64,000 bases of DNA from Paraburkholderia caledonica NBRC 102488 (GCF_000685095.1 NZ_BAYE01000007.1:310001-374000), one strand, 5' to 3'; positions 19,092-28,265 are shown, counted from the stretch's first letter. Numbers and translations: made by a program. The notes: generated by a model not told the origin, from the sequence alone.

Positions 19092-21344
19092 TCAACTGCC
19101 GGATTTGGAGTCGCCCGAGGCGGTCGCGTACTGATACGACAGATATCGGTTACGGCCCGCATGCGAACCCAAGCTGTAGCGATAGGCAGCGGGATGGAAG
19201 GCGTTGAAGATTACGCCTTTGACTTCCACGTTCGCATGCCTAAGTTGCTTGACGGACTCGCGTACTTCTTCGACCGACGTCGTGCCGAAGCGCGTTGCGA
19301 GGAACACAGTGCCGCAGCGGTGCGCCAATACGGCGGCATCGGATACCGCGAGGACGGGCGGAGTATCGATCAACACCATGTCGTAACTGTCGCCTACCGA
19401 CTCCAGGAGACGGGACATTGCATCGCCCATCAGAAGCTCCGCGGGGTCGGACGGTGTAGTACCGTTGGGAAGGAAGTCGAGTCCGGGCGCTACGTTACGC
19501 TGCAGGGCGTCGTCCAACGTGGCACTCTGCGTCAGAACGTCCGCGAGCCCCGGTTGCGATTCCTTGCTGAAATACTCGTTTAGATGGCCCCTGCGCAAGT
19601 CAGCGTCGATCAGCAGCACCCGCTTGCCGGATCCGGTCATCACGGCTGCCAGATTGGCGGATAGAAACGATTTGCCGATCTGTTCGCTGGGACCGGTGAG
19701 CAGCACGCGATTGTTTCCCGCTTCCAGCATTGAAAGCTGCAGCACGATGCGCAGACTGCGTAGACTCTCGACAGATGGATCTCCAGGAGAATGTGTGGCG
19801 AGCAGCAGCAAGCCCTCGTTCCGTTTTGGCGATTCATGCTCGAGCGCTGCTTGTGTGCGCGAAACCGGCACGGTCGCATAGACAGTCAAACCAGTTTCCT
19901 GCTCGATGTCCTGAGGGTTTGTCACACCGCCTCGCAGTATGTGGCGCAAGAAGGTCACCACTATGCCCAAGACGAGGCCGAGTGCTGCGGAACCTGCGAT
20001 CAGCAGCGGCTTATTCGGCTTGATAGGCTCCTTCGGAACGACCGAGCGGTCGAGCAGTCGCACGGTGCCGACTTTGCCTGCCCGCACGAGTTTTAACTGC
20101 TGCATGTTGTTGAGCATGCCGACGTAGAGATCGTTATTGACGCGCACATCGCGCATCAGGCGCAACGACTCCTGTTCCAGTTCCGGCAGTGACGTCATTC
20201 GCTGTGAAACAGCGGCCTCTTTGGCGCTCAAGGCGGCAAGCTGCTGGTCGACGGCACGAACCGACGGGTGCTCACTCGTGAAAAGTGCGGTGAGTTCTGA
20301 GCGTTTCTGCTTCAGTGCCAGTGCACTAGCCTGTAATTCGACGCTTTCGCGCAGATAGGTCTTGCCTTCCTCGCTGATGTCGAATGTGCCGCGCTTCATT
20401 CGCAGCGCGTTGTAGCTACGCTCGGAATCTTCAAGTTCGCTTTTTAGTTGAGGAAGTAAATCGCTGAGAAACGCGAGCGATTTCTCGGCCTCGGCTGCCT
20501 TGCGCGCGATGTTTGCCGCGACGTACTCGTCGCCGATGTTGTTCAGGATCTTCGCGGTCAGTTGCCGGTCGGTGCCTGTCAGCGACGCCCCGATAATGCC
20601 GCTCTGCTTGCCTTTTTCAACGATAAACAGCTTGTCTTGCAGGTTCTCCAGCGTCTTCAGTCGCGAGTTCCTCACCACCAGAAATTCCGTGCCGGGATTC
20701 GCATTGAGTGCCTGCACGCGCAGCGTTATCTTGCCCGTGCTTTCGTTGGAAACGATCGTCTCGCCTACACGTCCGTAAATCGGCGCGTCGAGCTGCTTCT
20801 GTTCGACAACATAGCGACCTCCGCCGAGCGAGGTCAGCTTGAAGTCGTCGCCTTCGAGATCTTCTGGGACATCGAACGTCCCTACGTTGATCGATTCGCT
20901 GCCCCACGCATAGCCGCCAGCGCCGAGCACGCCGGGCTGCGACAAGCTTTTGTTCCAACGCGCAATCCAATTGCCGATCAGTGGAAAGCGCTTCGGCTCG
21001 GCGCTTATGTAGAGTTTGAGATTGTCGACCGCATTCCCTACCACCATGCGCGAGCGCAGTACCTCGATCTGAGCGGTGGTTTCTGTTTTGACGTCGAAGA
21101 GGCTCGATACATCGCCAAGCAAGCTCTTGGTATTGGTAGGACTCTCCTGTTCTACCTGCAGGAGAATATCGGACTGGTAAACGGGCGGTGCGAGAAGACT
21201 GTAGGCCACGCCCATTGCAAGCACCATGCTCGCGATTGCCAGAACGAGCCACCGGTTCGCCAAGACTACGTCAAGGTAACGGACCAGATCAACGTCATTC
21301 TGGCGGGAGCCGGCAGCCTGCGATTTTGGAGAAAACTCGTTCAT
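19092..21344 (-). CDS. Polysaccharide co-polymerase with BY-kinase domain (Wzc/BceF type)
   Basis: A 750-aa protein. Residues 19-51 hold the Wzz N-terminal segment and first transmembrane helix, about 52-445 the periplasmic domain with coiled coil around 290-380, and 446-466 the second helix, preceded by PKEPIKPNKP, the Pro-rich Wzz signature. About 515-735 form the tyrosine-kinase domain, with Walker A GPSEQIGKS (551-559), Walker A' LLIDADLRRG (577-586) and Walker B LIDTPP (658-663). The tail carries five Tyr for autophosphorylation. It controls chain length and export with an outer-membrane Wza. Neither a wza nor a cognate tyrosine phosphatase is in the window. The ATG at 21344 is chosen by family length; its ribosome-binding site is weak. 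Confidence 0.93.
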   Translation of the reverse strand: MNEFSPKSQAAGSRQNDVDLVRYLDVVLANRWLVLAIASMVLAMGVAYSLLAPPVYQSDILLQVEQESPTNTKSLLGDVSSLFDVKTETTAQIEVLRSRMVVGNAVDNLKLYISAEPKRFPLIGNWIARWNKSLSQPGVLGAGGYAWGSESINVGTFDVPEDLEGDDFKLTSLGGGRYVVEQKQLDAPIYGRVGETIVSNESTGKITLRVQALNANPGTEFLVVRNSRLKTLENLQDKLFIVEKGKQSGIIGASLTGTDRQLTAKILNNIGDEYVAANIARKAAEAEKSLAFLSDLLPQLKSELEDSERSYNALRMKRGTFDISEEGKTYLRESVELQASALALKQKRSELTALFTSEHPSVRAVDQQLAALSAKEAAVSQRMTSLPELEQESLRLMRDVRVNNDLYVGMLNNMQQLKLVRAGKVGTVRLLDRSVVPKEPIKPNKPLLIAGSAALGLVLGIVVTFLRHILRGGVTNPQDIEQETGLTVYATVPVSRTQAALEHESPKRNEGLLLLATHSPGDPSVESLRSLRIVLQLSMLEAGNNRVLLTGPSEQIGKSFLSANLAAVMTGSGKRVLLIDADLRRGHLNEYFSKESQPGLADVLTQSATLDDALQRNVAPGLDFLPNGTTPSDPAELLMGDAMSRLLESVGDSYDMVLIDTPPVLAVSDAAVLAHRCGTVFLATRFGTTSVEEVRESVKQLRHANVEVKGVIFNAFHPAAYRYSLGSHAGRNRYLSYQYATASGDSKSGS

Positions 21345-21947
21345 AAGGAGCCCATCATCGAAGAGGTTTAACCGACCACCCGCACACATGGATGTGCAGG
21401 TGCTGATGCCAGCAAAATTACGTTGCCGCACGCTATTCGTCTGCGTATCGGCGTCAAGCGTCGCGGCCCATTACTTTCCGCCCGAGTTGCGAGCGTCGTT
21501 CGAGCCCCTGAATATGCCGACGAAAGTCTTTCCATCGCTTCAATGGAAGAGGCGGCAAACAAGGCTCATACATTGTCGGAATGCTGCGACTCGTCAGACG
21601 CGGTTCGTGCCTGAGTGAAAACCGGGTCGCGTGTAGAACGGTGTGAAGGTGGACTAGCGCATGATGCGCACCAGTCAGCACTGCCAAAGTCTGCGGTGCC
21701 AATTTCGACGCGTATGTTCGCGAGCGCACAACCTGAACGGGATCATTTGCGCCGCATAGGCGCAGCACCACTGTGAACAAGATCTGAATATGCACTTTGT
21801 CGGCGACGGTATTCGCGAAAAGTGGAACCGTTAGAGCCAAATGAGGGCAAGCAGCGTCTTTGTGGTTAACCGCACGTTCTGGCCTTATTGGGAACGGTAT
21901 AAGGAAGCGCTCAACCCGTGCTGTATTTCGTGACCTGAAGAGGCGAC
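21345..21947. other. Divergent intergenic region
   Basis: About 600 bases between the kinase operon (minus) and the deacetylase (plus). Promoters in both directions are expected, but no consensus pair stands out. A ribosome-binding site (GAAGAGG) for the deacetylase lies just before 21948. No gene is seen. Confidence 0.55.
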
Positions 21948-22877
21948 ATGAAACCGAAGCGACTAATGCGCACGATTTTTACGCACGCCATTCTTCTCAG
22001 CGGATTACCAGCGCTCACACGCTTTCTGCTATGGCGAGACCGGGTTGCGGTGCTTCTCTATCACGATCCCGATCCAGCCACGCTTGATTCACACCTTGCG
22101 TATCTGAAGCAGTATTGCGACTTCGTTCCGATGTCCGAAGTGAACACGCCTGGAAGAGGTCGCCGCCGCGCGGCGCTCACATTCGACGATGGTCATGTTG
22201 GAAACGCTGCGCTGTTGCCGATTTTCATCAAGCATGGCGTTCGTCCTACCATTTATATTTGCAGCAGCATTGTGGCGCATGAGCGCACTCACTGGTGGCT
22301 CACGCCCAGCGCGCAGCATGCGGGCGTCAAGCGTCTGATCAAGCTGCCTAATGCGCAAAGGCTCGAGGAGTTAGCACGGTACGGGTTTCATCAGAATGTG
22401 CGCAGCGACGAAGCTCCGGTCAGCGGGCTCAGCGAAGACCAAATAGAAGCGATGCTGCCGTACGTGGATTTTCAATCGCACACGCGTTTTCACCCGACAC
22501 TCACGCGCCTGGAAGATCAGGAGTGCATCGAGGAGCTCGCGCAATCGAAGCGTGAGGTTGAAGAGCTTACCGGGGCACCCTGTGAACACTTCGCATACCC
22601 CTATGGCCGATATGGCTCGCGCGAAGTGGCAATGCTCAAGGCGACCGGATACAAGAGCGGACGCACTACAGCGGTGGGCTGGAACGATGAAAAAAGTGAT
22701 CCGTTTCGTCTGAGCGCATTCGATATCGAAGACGATTCGTCATTGCCGTGGTTTGCCGCGCAAATGACCGGCGTGCCGCTTGCGTGGCGAAGGCTACCTT
22801 TGGGCGCGGTGAAGTCGATATTGGTCAGGACGTTTCGCTTCGCTCGTATCGGCAAGCCGCAGACGAATGCCGGGTAA
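21948..22877 (+). CDS. Polysaccharide deacetylase, NodB/CE4 family
   Basis: A 309-aa protein with the CE4 motifs in order. ALTFDDG carries the catalytic base and metal Asp (D80, D81), SHTRFHP carries the two metal His (H178, H182), and FAYPYGRYG (215-223) lines the active site. Metal-dependent removal of N- or O-acetyl groups from a polysaccharide is the family reaction. An N-terminal hydrophobic segment (about residues 8-28) suggests a membrane anchor or a leader, so action on periplasmic polymer is possible. It ends directly before the beta-helix gene. Together with the acyltransferase at 2039 it suggests that acetylation of the polymer is edited. A possible oddity is the long insertion between motifs 1 and 2. 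Confidence 0.88.
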   Translation: MKPKRLMRTIFTHAILLSGLPALTRFLLWRDRVAVLLYHDPDPATLDSHLAYLKQYCDFVPMSEVNTPGRGRRRAALTFDDGHVGNAALLPIFIKHGVRPTIYICSSIVAHERTHWWLTPSAQHAGVKRLIKLPNAQRLEELARYGFHQNVRSDEAPVSGLSEDQIEAMLPYVDFQSHTRFHPTLTRLEDQECIEELAQSKREVEELTGAPCEHFAYPYGRYGSREVAMLKATGYKSGRTTAVGWNDEKSDPFRLSAFDIEDDSSLPWFAAQMTGVPLAWRRLPLGAVKSILVRTFRFARIGKPQTNAG

Positions 22878-22979
22878 TTGATCGGTAGCTTGCAGCGGGT
22901 GATGTCGCCATCGCACCGCGGCGGATGCTGGAGGCTTCTCGACAGCAAACCATTTGTGCTCGAACCTGCGGGAAAAATT

Positions 22980-24782
22980 TTGAGCGAACAGAGGCGCAAT
23001 TTCCTGACGAAGCTAACCACGACCGCGGGCGCGGCAGTGGCGGGCTACTTTTCGGCTAAACCGGCAGCTGCGTCGAATGCAACAAATACACGCGGGCCGA
23101 ATGGCGAAGCAAGCGTGCTGGACTTCATGTCGCCCGAAGCACGCGCCGACGCACGATCTGGCACGCCGTCCGTCGATCACAGCGCTGCGATACAAGCGGC
23201 CTTCAGCAGCGGCGCCGCAGTCGTGAATGTCCCTGGCGGGCACGTGTTCAAGGTGACGAAGCCGCTCAGGATTGAGAAGACGATTCGTGTAGTCGGCGGC
23301 GGCGAGTTGCGATTTACAGCGGGCGTCGCCAATGCAGCGGCAATCACAGTGACTGCTCAAGGCTGTGAGTTCGACGGAGTCTATCTGACGAACCCGAACA
23401 TGCATCAGTCGAATAGCGGCGAACGCAACGTCGGCATTATGTTTCGCGCGAGTCTTGGTTCCGTCACGCGCTCGACCATTCGCTATTTTCAGAACGGCAT
23501 TCAGGTTGAGTCGACGGGCGAGTACCACGACTTCATCATCGCCAATAACAGGGTTATTGACTGTATCGGCGCTGGTGGCGGCCCCACGCAAAAGTCTACG
23601 TATGGCGAGGATCGCGGTGACGGTATCACGGTCTGGGGTTGCGCAGCGACGATCACCGGTAATCTCGTGACGGCGAGAGCCGGTCAGGACTGCCGCATCG
23701 GCATACACATGGAAGGGCTGGCGAACTACCATGCCGACTCTTTCCCGCTGCAGGACAACATGTGCACTGTGGTGGGCAACGTCGTGCGAGGTTCGTTCCG
23801 GCGCAGCATCGTGACGGAAAATGTCAATAACTCGACCATCACGGGCAACACCTGCGAGGGCGCGAAGTGGTGGGGCATAGCTATCGTCCGATCGCTGGCG
23901 TGCTCGGTCACGGGTAACACGGTGATATTCGATCGTGCGGCCACCGACGGCACCGGGTCCGCATGGGATCCGATTCACGCTGGCATTGCCGTGTATGGCG
24001 GCGCCGTGCAGTGCGTCATATCGGGCAACACAGTCGACCTCACGCGCGGTCATGCGAAAGCCGCAATCTGCTTGCTGGGCTCGGACACCGACAATGCGGT
24101 GTCAGTGGAGCAGCGGGCGGCGACAAACGGCACGGCTCGCGTGACGCTTGCATCCGCAAATCCTGCGGTTCAACTCGGACAACTCATTACTGGGCCAGGC
24201 GTGCCGTCAGCAACGTTTGTTGTGAGTGTTGCTGGAACTGCGCTGGTTGCGAGCAACCCGATACGCGCCGGCTCGCCGCTATTAACTTTCATCTGGCATG
24301 AGCGCGGACAAGGCACCGCTGTCACCAATAACAGTGTGCTTTGTAATGCGGCGGATGGCGCAATTGGCATTCTCGCGCTCTACCAGGATTCGCCGTCGAT
24401 TCTGAGCAATAACCTGCGCTACATGGGCGCTCACGGAATTCATTGTCTGGACGTGTCCGACCCGGTAATCAATGGCAATACCGTACTCGGTCAAGAGAGC
24501 CCGAAGCACGGCATCTATCTGGAGTCCAGCGCGACGGGGGCGGTTGTAGTGGGCAATGTGGTCGAAGGTTTCAGCGGGCCTGGGGGAAGTGGAATTGCGG
24601 CGGCAAATCGCGTTGGCGGTGTTGTGTCGGCCAATCTCGTGCGCCGTTGCGAGACAGGCATGAATCTGAACGGCTGCACTGCCATGTCGGTGACCGGAAA
24701 CAGCGCAATGAGCTGTGGCACCAGTTATTCGCAGGCACGCGGTGCCGGCATGCTCCTCGCGAGCAACGTCAGTGCGGGTTGA
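22980..24782 (+). CDS. Tat-exported right-handed beta-helix protein (pectate-lyase-like)
   Basis: A 600-aa product if started at TTG 22980, which places the twin-arginine leader EQRRNFLTKLTTTAGAAVAG at the extreme N terminus; the same frame is open from 22878 and ATG 22902 is an alternative. After VLDFMSPEARADARSGTPSVDHSAAIQAAF, the pectate-lyase superfamily start module, the sequence is built of about 22-residue turns rich in NNRV, GNxV, GNTV and SGNTV steps, typical of parallel beta-helices that cleave or bind uronic-acid-containing polymers. A non-helix insertion of about 60 residues sits near residues 370-430. No catalytic set can be assigned by eye. It follows the deacetylase directly. 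Confidence 0.78.
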   Translation: MSEQRRNFLTKLTTTAGAAVAGYFSAKPAAASNATNTRGPNGEASVLDFMSPEARADARSGTPSVDHSAAIQAAFSSGAAVVNVPGGHVFKVTKPLRIEKTIRVVGGGELRFTAGVANAAAITVTAQGCEFDGVYLTNPNMHQSNSGERNVGIMFRASLGSVTRSTIRYFQNGIQVESTGEYHDFIIANNRVIDCIGAGGGPTQKSTYGEDRGDGITVWGCAATITGNLVTARAGQDCRIGIHMEGLANYHADSFPLQDNMCTVVGNVVRGSFRRSIVTENVNNSTITGNTCEGAKWWGIAIVRSLACSVTGNTVIFDRAATDGTGSAWDPIHAGIAVYGGAVQCVISGNTVDLTRGHAKAAICLLGSDTDNAVSVEQRAATNGTARVTLASANPAVQLGQLITGPGVPSATFVVSVAGTALVASNPIRAGSPLLTFIWHERGQGTAVTNNSVLCNAADGAIGILALYQDSPSILSNNLRYMGAHGIHCLDVSDPVINGNTVLGQESPKHGIYLESSATGAVVVGNVVEGFSGPGGSGIAAANRVGGVVSANLVRRCETGMNLNGCTAMSVTGNSAMSCGTSYSQARGAGMLLASNVSAG

Positions 24783-25128
24783 GAAAATGACATCGCGGCA
24801 CGCGAATCAATATAGATCGCGACAACGCTTCGCATTGCCGGATTCTTTCAACTGTCCCACGTTCCGAACCACCACGCGCAAACAGGTTTCACGTCACGAA
24901 GCACTGGGAAGTGTGGGGTACTAAACAAACCGTAGTCGCGGTCTTCGCATACGATCGAATGCCGTCGACGTTAATCGCTGCCTCCAAATACGTAACCGGT
25001 TCGCCGCCCTCGGAACCGACGCAACGTAGCGATCGCCGACTCACCCGACGTGTTCATTGACTGCCGCGCCAAACGCTGTTTGCGAAGGCGAGTGTGCAGT
25101 TCTGTGAGCTTTTGCGGAGGACGACGCC
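24783..25128. other. Intergenic region before the copper-oxidase unit
   Basis: About 345 bases with no convincing gene. It should carry the promoter of the SCO-oxidase-cytochrome unit; I could not pick a clear -35/-10 pair. The ribosome-binding site GCGGAGG ends at 25120, eight bases before the TTG start. Confidence 0.5.
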
Positions 25129-25773
25129 TTGTTTCATCCGAAAGCTCTCATGCGCGCTGAACGTGGCGAGTCCACGTCGGTTGAAAGATCGTCGCGGCGC
25201 GTCTTTCTGCGTGATGCCGCAATGCTTGCAATCGCGGCAGCGCCTTTGCCGTCGTACGCACAGCATGGAACGTCGGGGCTCGTCACTCCGCCAGTTCGTC
25301 TGGAAGACACCCGACTGGTCGATCAGACCGGTACAGAGCGATCGCTGAACAGCGTGCTGCTAGATGGCGTGACGGCAGTTCAAACCATCTATACCGGATG
25401 TAGTTCCGTATGTCCTCTGCAAGGAGCGCTATTCAGCGCGGTGCAGCAACGGTTGCCACAGATTCGTGGGCGCTATCCGGTTCGATTGCTCTCGATCGGA
25501 ATCGATCCGCTTTCCGACTCACCATCCGCGCTGCATGAGTGGCTCAAGCGTTTTCAGGCAGGGCCAGCATGGACTGCTGCGACTCCGACACTGCGAGACG
25601 TCGACGGTATGCGGATGGCGCTTGCGGGCAGCCGCTTGCCGCTCGGCAACATCGCGGATCATGCGACCCAGATCTACTGCTTCGATGCAAGCGCGCGGTT
25701 GCGCTGGCGCAGCGCGGATCTTCCGCGTGTAGACGAAATTTGCAATGCGCTGGGCGCATTGGGGCGCGCGTAG
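25129..25773 (+). CDS. SCO1/SenC-type copper chaperone, Tat-exported
   Basis: A 214-aa protein. Residues 21-44 form a near-ideal twin-arginine signal, SSRRVFLRDAAMLAIAAAP, ending PSYA. The thioredoxin-like domain keeps all three copper ligands of the SCO family: C91 and C95 in TGCSSVCPL and H178 in DHATQIYCFD. SCO proteins bind copper in the periplasm and load cuproenzymes such as cytochrome oxidase. Here the next gene is a copper radical oxidase, so this chaperone is probably dedicated to it. The TTG start is chosen because GGAGG lies eight bases upstream; ATG 25150 is an alternative that keeps the Tat motif. A gap of 25 bases separates it from the oxidase start. Confidence 0.88.
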   Translation: MFHPKALMRAERGESTSVERSSRRVFLRDAAMLAIAAAPLPSYAQHGTSGLVTPPVRLEDTRLVDQTGTERSLNSVLLDGVTAVQTIYTGCSSVCPLQGALFSAVQQRLPQIRGRYPVRLLSIGIDPLSDSPSALHEWLKRFQAGPAWTAATPTLRDVDGMRMALAGSRLPLGNIADHATQIYCFDASARLRWRSADLPRVDEICNALGALGRA

Positions 25774-25798
25774 TTCAACGTTAACTGGAGCAGAGATC

Positions 25799-27757
25799 AT
25801 GGCGCCAATTCCGTTTGTCAGATTCATCTCGCTCTATGCAGGCGGGTGCATGAATGCACTTTTCGTCGCCGCTATAGCGTTCGCGCTTGCCACGTTTGCG
25901 ACGCGCGTAGAGGCGCAAACGGTAGGTCCGATAACGCTCAGTGGTATGAACCTGTGCGCGGACGTTGACTCCGCATCTACAACGGGCGGCGCCTCGGTCA
26001 TTTCCTGGGGCTGCTCGGGCGGTGCAAATCAGCAGTGGCGACCGGTGGCCACCGGATCCCAGTTCCACTTCGTGAATCAGAACAGCGGCCTGTGCATGGA
26101 CGTGACAGGAGAGAGCTTGAACGCTGGCGCCGCCATCATCCAGTGGGCGTGCAACGGCCAGACGAACCAGACATTTACTGCGAAGCCGCAAGGCAACGGC
26201 TATGCGATTGTCGCTGCGCACAGCGGCATGTGTCTGGCGGCGCAGAGTCTGACTGGATGGGGGCAGCAAGTCCGACAGCAGGTATGCAATGGAAGTGCTC
26301 TGCAGACATGGCAGTTGAGCGGCCTGAATGTGAAGACATTGCCGTCGAAGTGGTCGGCGCCTGTCGGGGTGCCGATGGTTCCTGCGGCGGCCGCCAATCT
26401 TCCCGACGGCAATGTGCTGGTGTGGTCGTCGGATATGCTTCTCGACTTTACCTCCGGTGAAATCACGCCGGGAAAGACCTACACCGCGGTCTTCAACCCA
26501 ACCACGGGAACCAACAAGCAGGTGCTGGTCAGCAACACCGGGCACGATATGTTCTGCCCCGGTATCGCGAATCTGCCGGACGGCCGCCTGCTGGTGAACG
26601 GGGGATCGAGCAGCTCGAAGACGAGCATCTACACGCCTTCGACCGGTCAATGGTCGTCGAGCAACCTGATGAAGATCCCACGCGGCTATCAGGGGACCGT
26701 TACGTTGAGCAATGGGAGCGTGTTCACGCTCGGTGGTTCATGGAATGGCGGCGAGGGTGGCAAAAACGGCGAAACATGGACATCCGGTTCGGGTTGGCAA
26801 ATCAATGGCGCGATACTGGCCGACTACATATTGACCCAGGACGCAGCAGGCATATTTCGCGCCGACAATCACGCGTGGTTGTTCGCGGTGTCCAACGGAC
26901 GGGTGTTCCACGCCGGACCGAGCCAGGCCATGCACTGGTTCGACACGGCCGGTAACGGCAACGTGACCGATGCCGGCAAGCGCGCGAACGATACCGATGC
27001 GATGAATGGCAACGCCGTGATGTACGACATCGGCAAGATTCTCGCTGTTGGTGGTGCGCCAAGTTATGAGCAGTCGAATGCGACTTCGAATGCCACGCTC
27101 ATCGATATCAGCACCGGCACAGCGGTCGCCACCGCGCTGCCTCCGATGAGCTATACACGGGCATTCAGCAGCAGCGTTGTGTTGCCGAACGGGCAGGTCG
27201 TCGTGGTGGGCGGTCAAGCCTTTGCGCAGCCTTTCTCGGACGACACTGCTGTGCTCACTCCGGAGTTGTGGGACCCGACGACGAAAGTCTTTTCGCAGCT
27301 CGCGCCGCAAGCCGTGCCGCGGACGTATCACAGCGTTGCGCTGCTATTGGCGGATGGCCGCGTGCTGAGCGGAGGCGGGGGACTGTGCGGCGGCTGCGCG
27401 ACTAACCACACAGACATTGAAATTCTTACGCCGCCGTATCTACTCAATGCGGATGGATCGGCAGCGACACGGCCGACCCTCAGTAACGTGCCGGCCGATG
27501 CACAGCTCGGTACTTCCATCGCCGTGAAAGCGAGCAGTGGTGTCAAGGCGTTCGCGCTCATGCGTCTGTCGTCCAACACGCATGCTGTAAACAACGAGCA
27601 GCGACGCGTGCCGTTGAGTTTCACGGTAGGGACGGCTGGCGAATTCATTCTGAAGATTCCGGCCGATCCCGGCGTTGTCGTGCCTGGCTATTACATGCTC
27701 TTTGCGTTGAACACCAACGGCGTGCCGAGCGTGTCACGCACGCTGCGCCTGCACTGA
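25799..27757 (+). CDS. Secreted galactose-oxidase-type copper radical oxidase with ricin-B lectin domain
   Basis: A 652-aa exported protein. An N-terminal leader ends near VEA (residues 39-40); a second ATG at 25850 would give a shorter leader. A ricin-type trefoil lectin domain (about 43-175) has three QxW/F repeats: NQQWRP, NQTFTA and LQTWQL. A kelch beta-propeller follows, then a C-terminal galactose-oxidase-type immunoglobulin-like domain (about 550-652). Against fungal galactose oxidase, all active-site residues align: C253 (MFCPG) and Y297 (RGYQG), which form the thioether cofactor; W315 (GGSWNGG), the stacking Trp; axial Y510 and copper ligand H511 (RTYHS); and H595 (NTHAV). Cys-Tyr spacing (44) and Tyr-Trp spacing (18) equal those of the fungal enzyme. 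It likely oxidises primary alcohols of sugars to aldehydes with H2O2 release. Confidence 0.9.
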   Translation: MAPIPFVRFISLYAGGCMNALFVAAIAFALATFATRVEAQTVGPITLSGMNLCADVDSASTTGGASVISWGCSGGANQQWRPVATGSQFHFVNQNSGLCMDVTGESLNAGAAIIQWACNGQTNQTFTAKPQGNGYAIVAAHSGMCLAAQSLTGWGQQVRQQVCNGSALQTWQLSGLNVKTLPSKWSAPVGVPMVPAAAANLPDGNVLVWSSDMLLDFTSGEITPGKTYTAVFNPTTGTNKQVLVSNTGHDMFCPGIANLPDGRLLVNGGSSSSKTSIYTPSTGQWSSSNLMKIPRGYQGTVTLSNGSVFTLGGSWNGGEGGKNGETWTSGSGWQINGAILADYILTQDAAGIFRADNHAWLFAVSNGRVFHAGPSQAMHWFDTAGNGNVTDAGKRANDTDAMNGNAVMYDIGKILAVGGAPSYEQSNATSNATLIDISTGTAVATALPPMSYTRAFSSSVVLPNGQVVVVGGQAFAQPFSDDTAVLTPELWDPTTKVFSQLAPQAVPRTYHSVALLLADGRVLSGGGGLCGGCATNHTDIEILTPPYLLNADGSAATRPTLSNVPADAQLGTSIAVKASSGVKAFALMRLSSNTHAVNNEQRRVPLSFTVGTAGEFILKIPADPGVVVPGYYMLFALNTNGVPSVSRTLRLH

Positions 27758-28197
27758 TGATTACGTCGACAACCTTACGCCAGGCGATTCGGCTGACGAT
27801 CTGCCTGGCTATACTAAGTAATGCGCATTTCGCACATGCCGACTTGAGCTGCTCGCCGGGCGATATGGGCTGCGCGATCTTCACCGGGCAACGTGCGGCA
27901 GTAGCGCACCTGCGCGACGACAATCAGTCGCTGCCGGACTGGACCACGCGATGCGTGAATTGCCATACACGGACGGATCCATCGCCCGGCTTTGCGCCGC
28001 CCCTTACTCGTGGCTACTTGCTCGATGCAAGAAGCCGCCGGGGCGGACCGCCCAGTCGGTACGATCCCGTTGCGTTCTGTCGGGCAGTCAAGGACGGCAT
28101 AGATCCGGCAAGCGTGGTCTTGCGCAAATCCATGCCTCATTTCGAGCTATCGAGTGCCGAGTGTGCAGCGCTTTGGCGCTTTGTCACTAACCCGTAG
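27757..28197 (+). CDS. Small periplasmic c-type cytochrome
   Basis: A 146-aa protein with a signal peptide (residues 1-28, ending FAHA), a covalent heme site CVNCH (C66, C69, H70) and a plausible axial Met in KSMPHF near residue 126. Extra Cys (C32, C39, C108, C135) may form disulfides. The ATG overlaps the oxidase stop by one base (TGATG), so translation is coupled and a functional link is likely. It may reduce copper or accept electrons during cofactor maturation, or serve as an electron partner of the oxidase; neither role is established. Its size fits a mono-heme class I cytochrome. The first 25 residues after the leader carry no other motif. Confidence 0.85.
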   Translation: MITSTTLRQAIRLTICLAILSNAHFAHADLSCSPGDMGCAIFTGQRAAVAHLRDDNQSLPDWTTRCVNCHTRTDPSPGFAPPLTRGYLLDARSRRGGPPSRYDPVAFCRAVKDGIDPASVVLRKSMPHFELSSAECAALWRFVTNP

Positions 28198-28218
28198 TGC
28201 GCTGAGCGCATAGCGCAC
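28197..28218 (+). terminator. Hairpin at the end of the copper-oxidase unit
   Basis: GTGCGCT (28197-28203) and AGCGCAC (28212-28218) pair perfectly around an eight-base loop, starting on the last base of the cytochrome stop codon. No T-run follows, so termination here is tentative. Confidence 0.4.
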
Positions 28219-28265
28219 ATGTCGCCCACTGGTCGGCTCGAAGAGAGCACCGGGGCGAGCATGGC

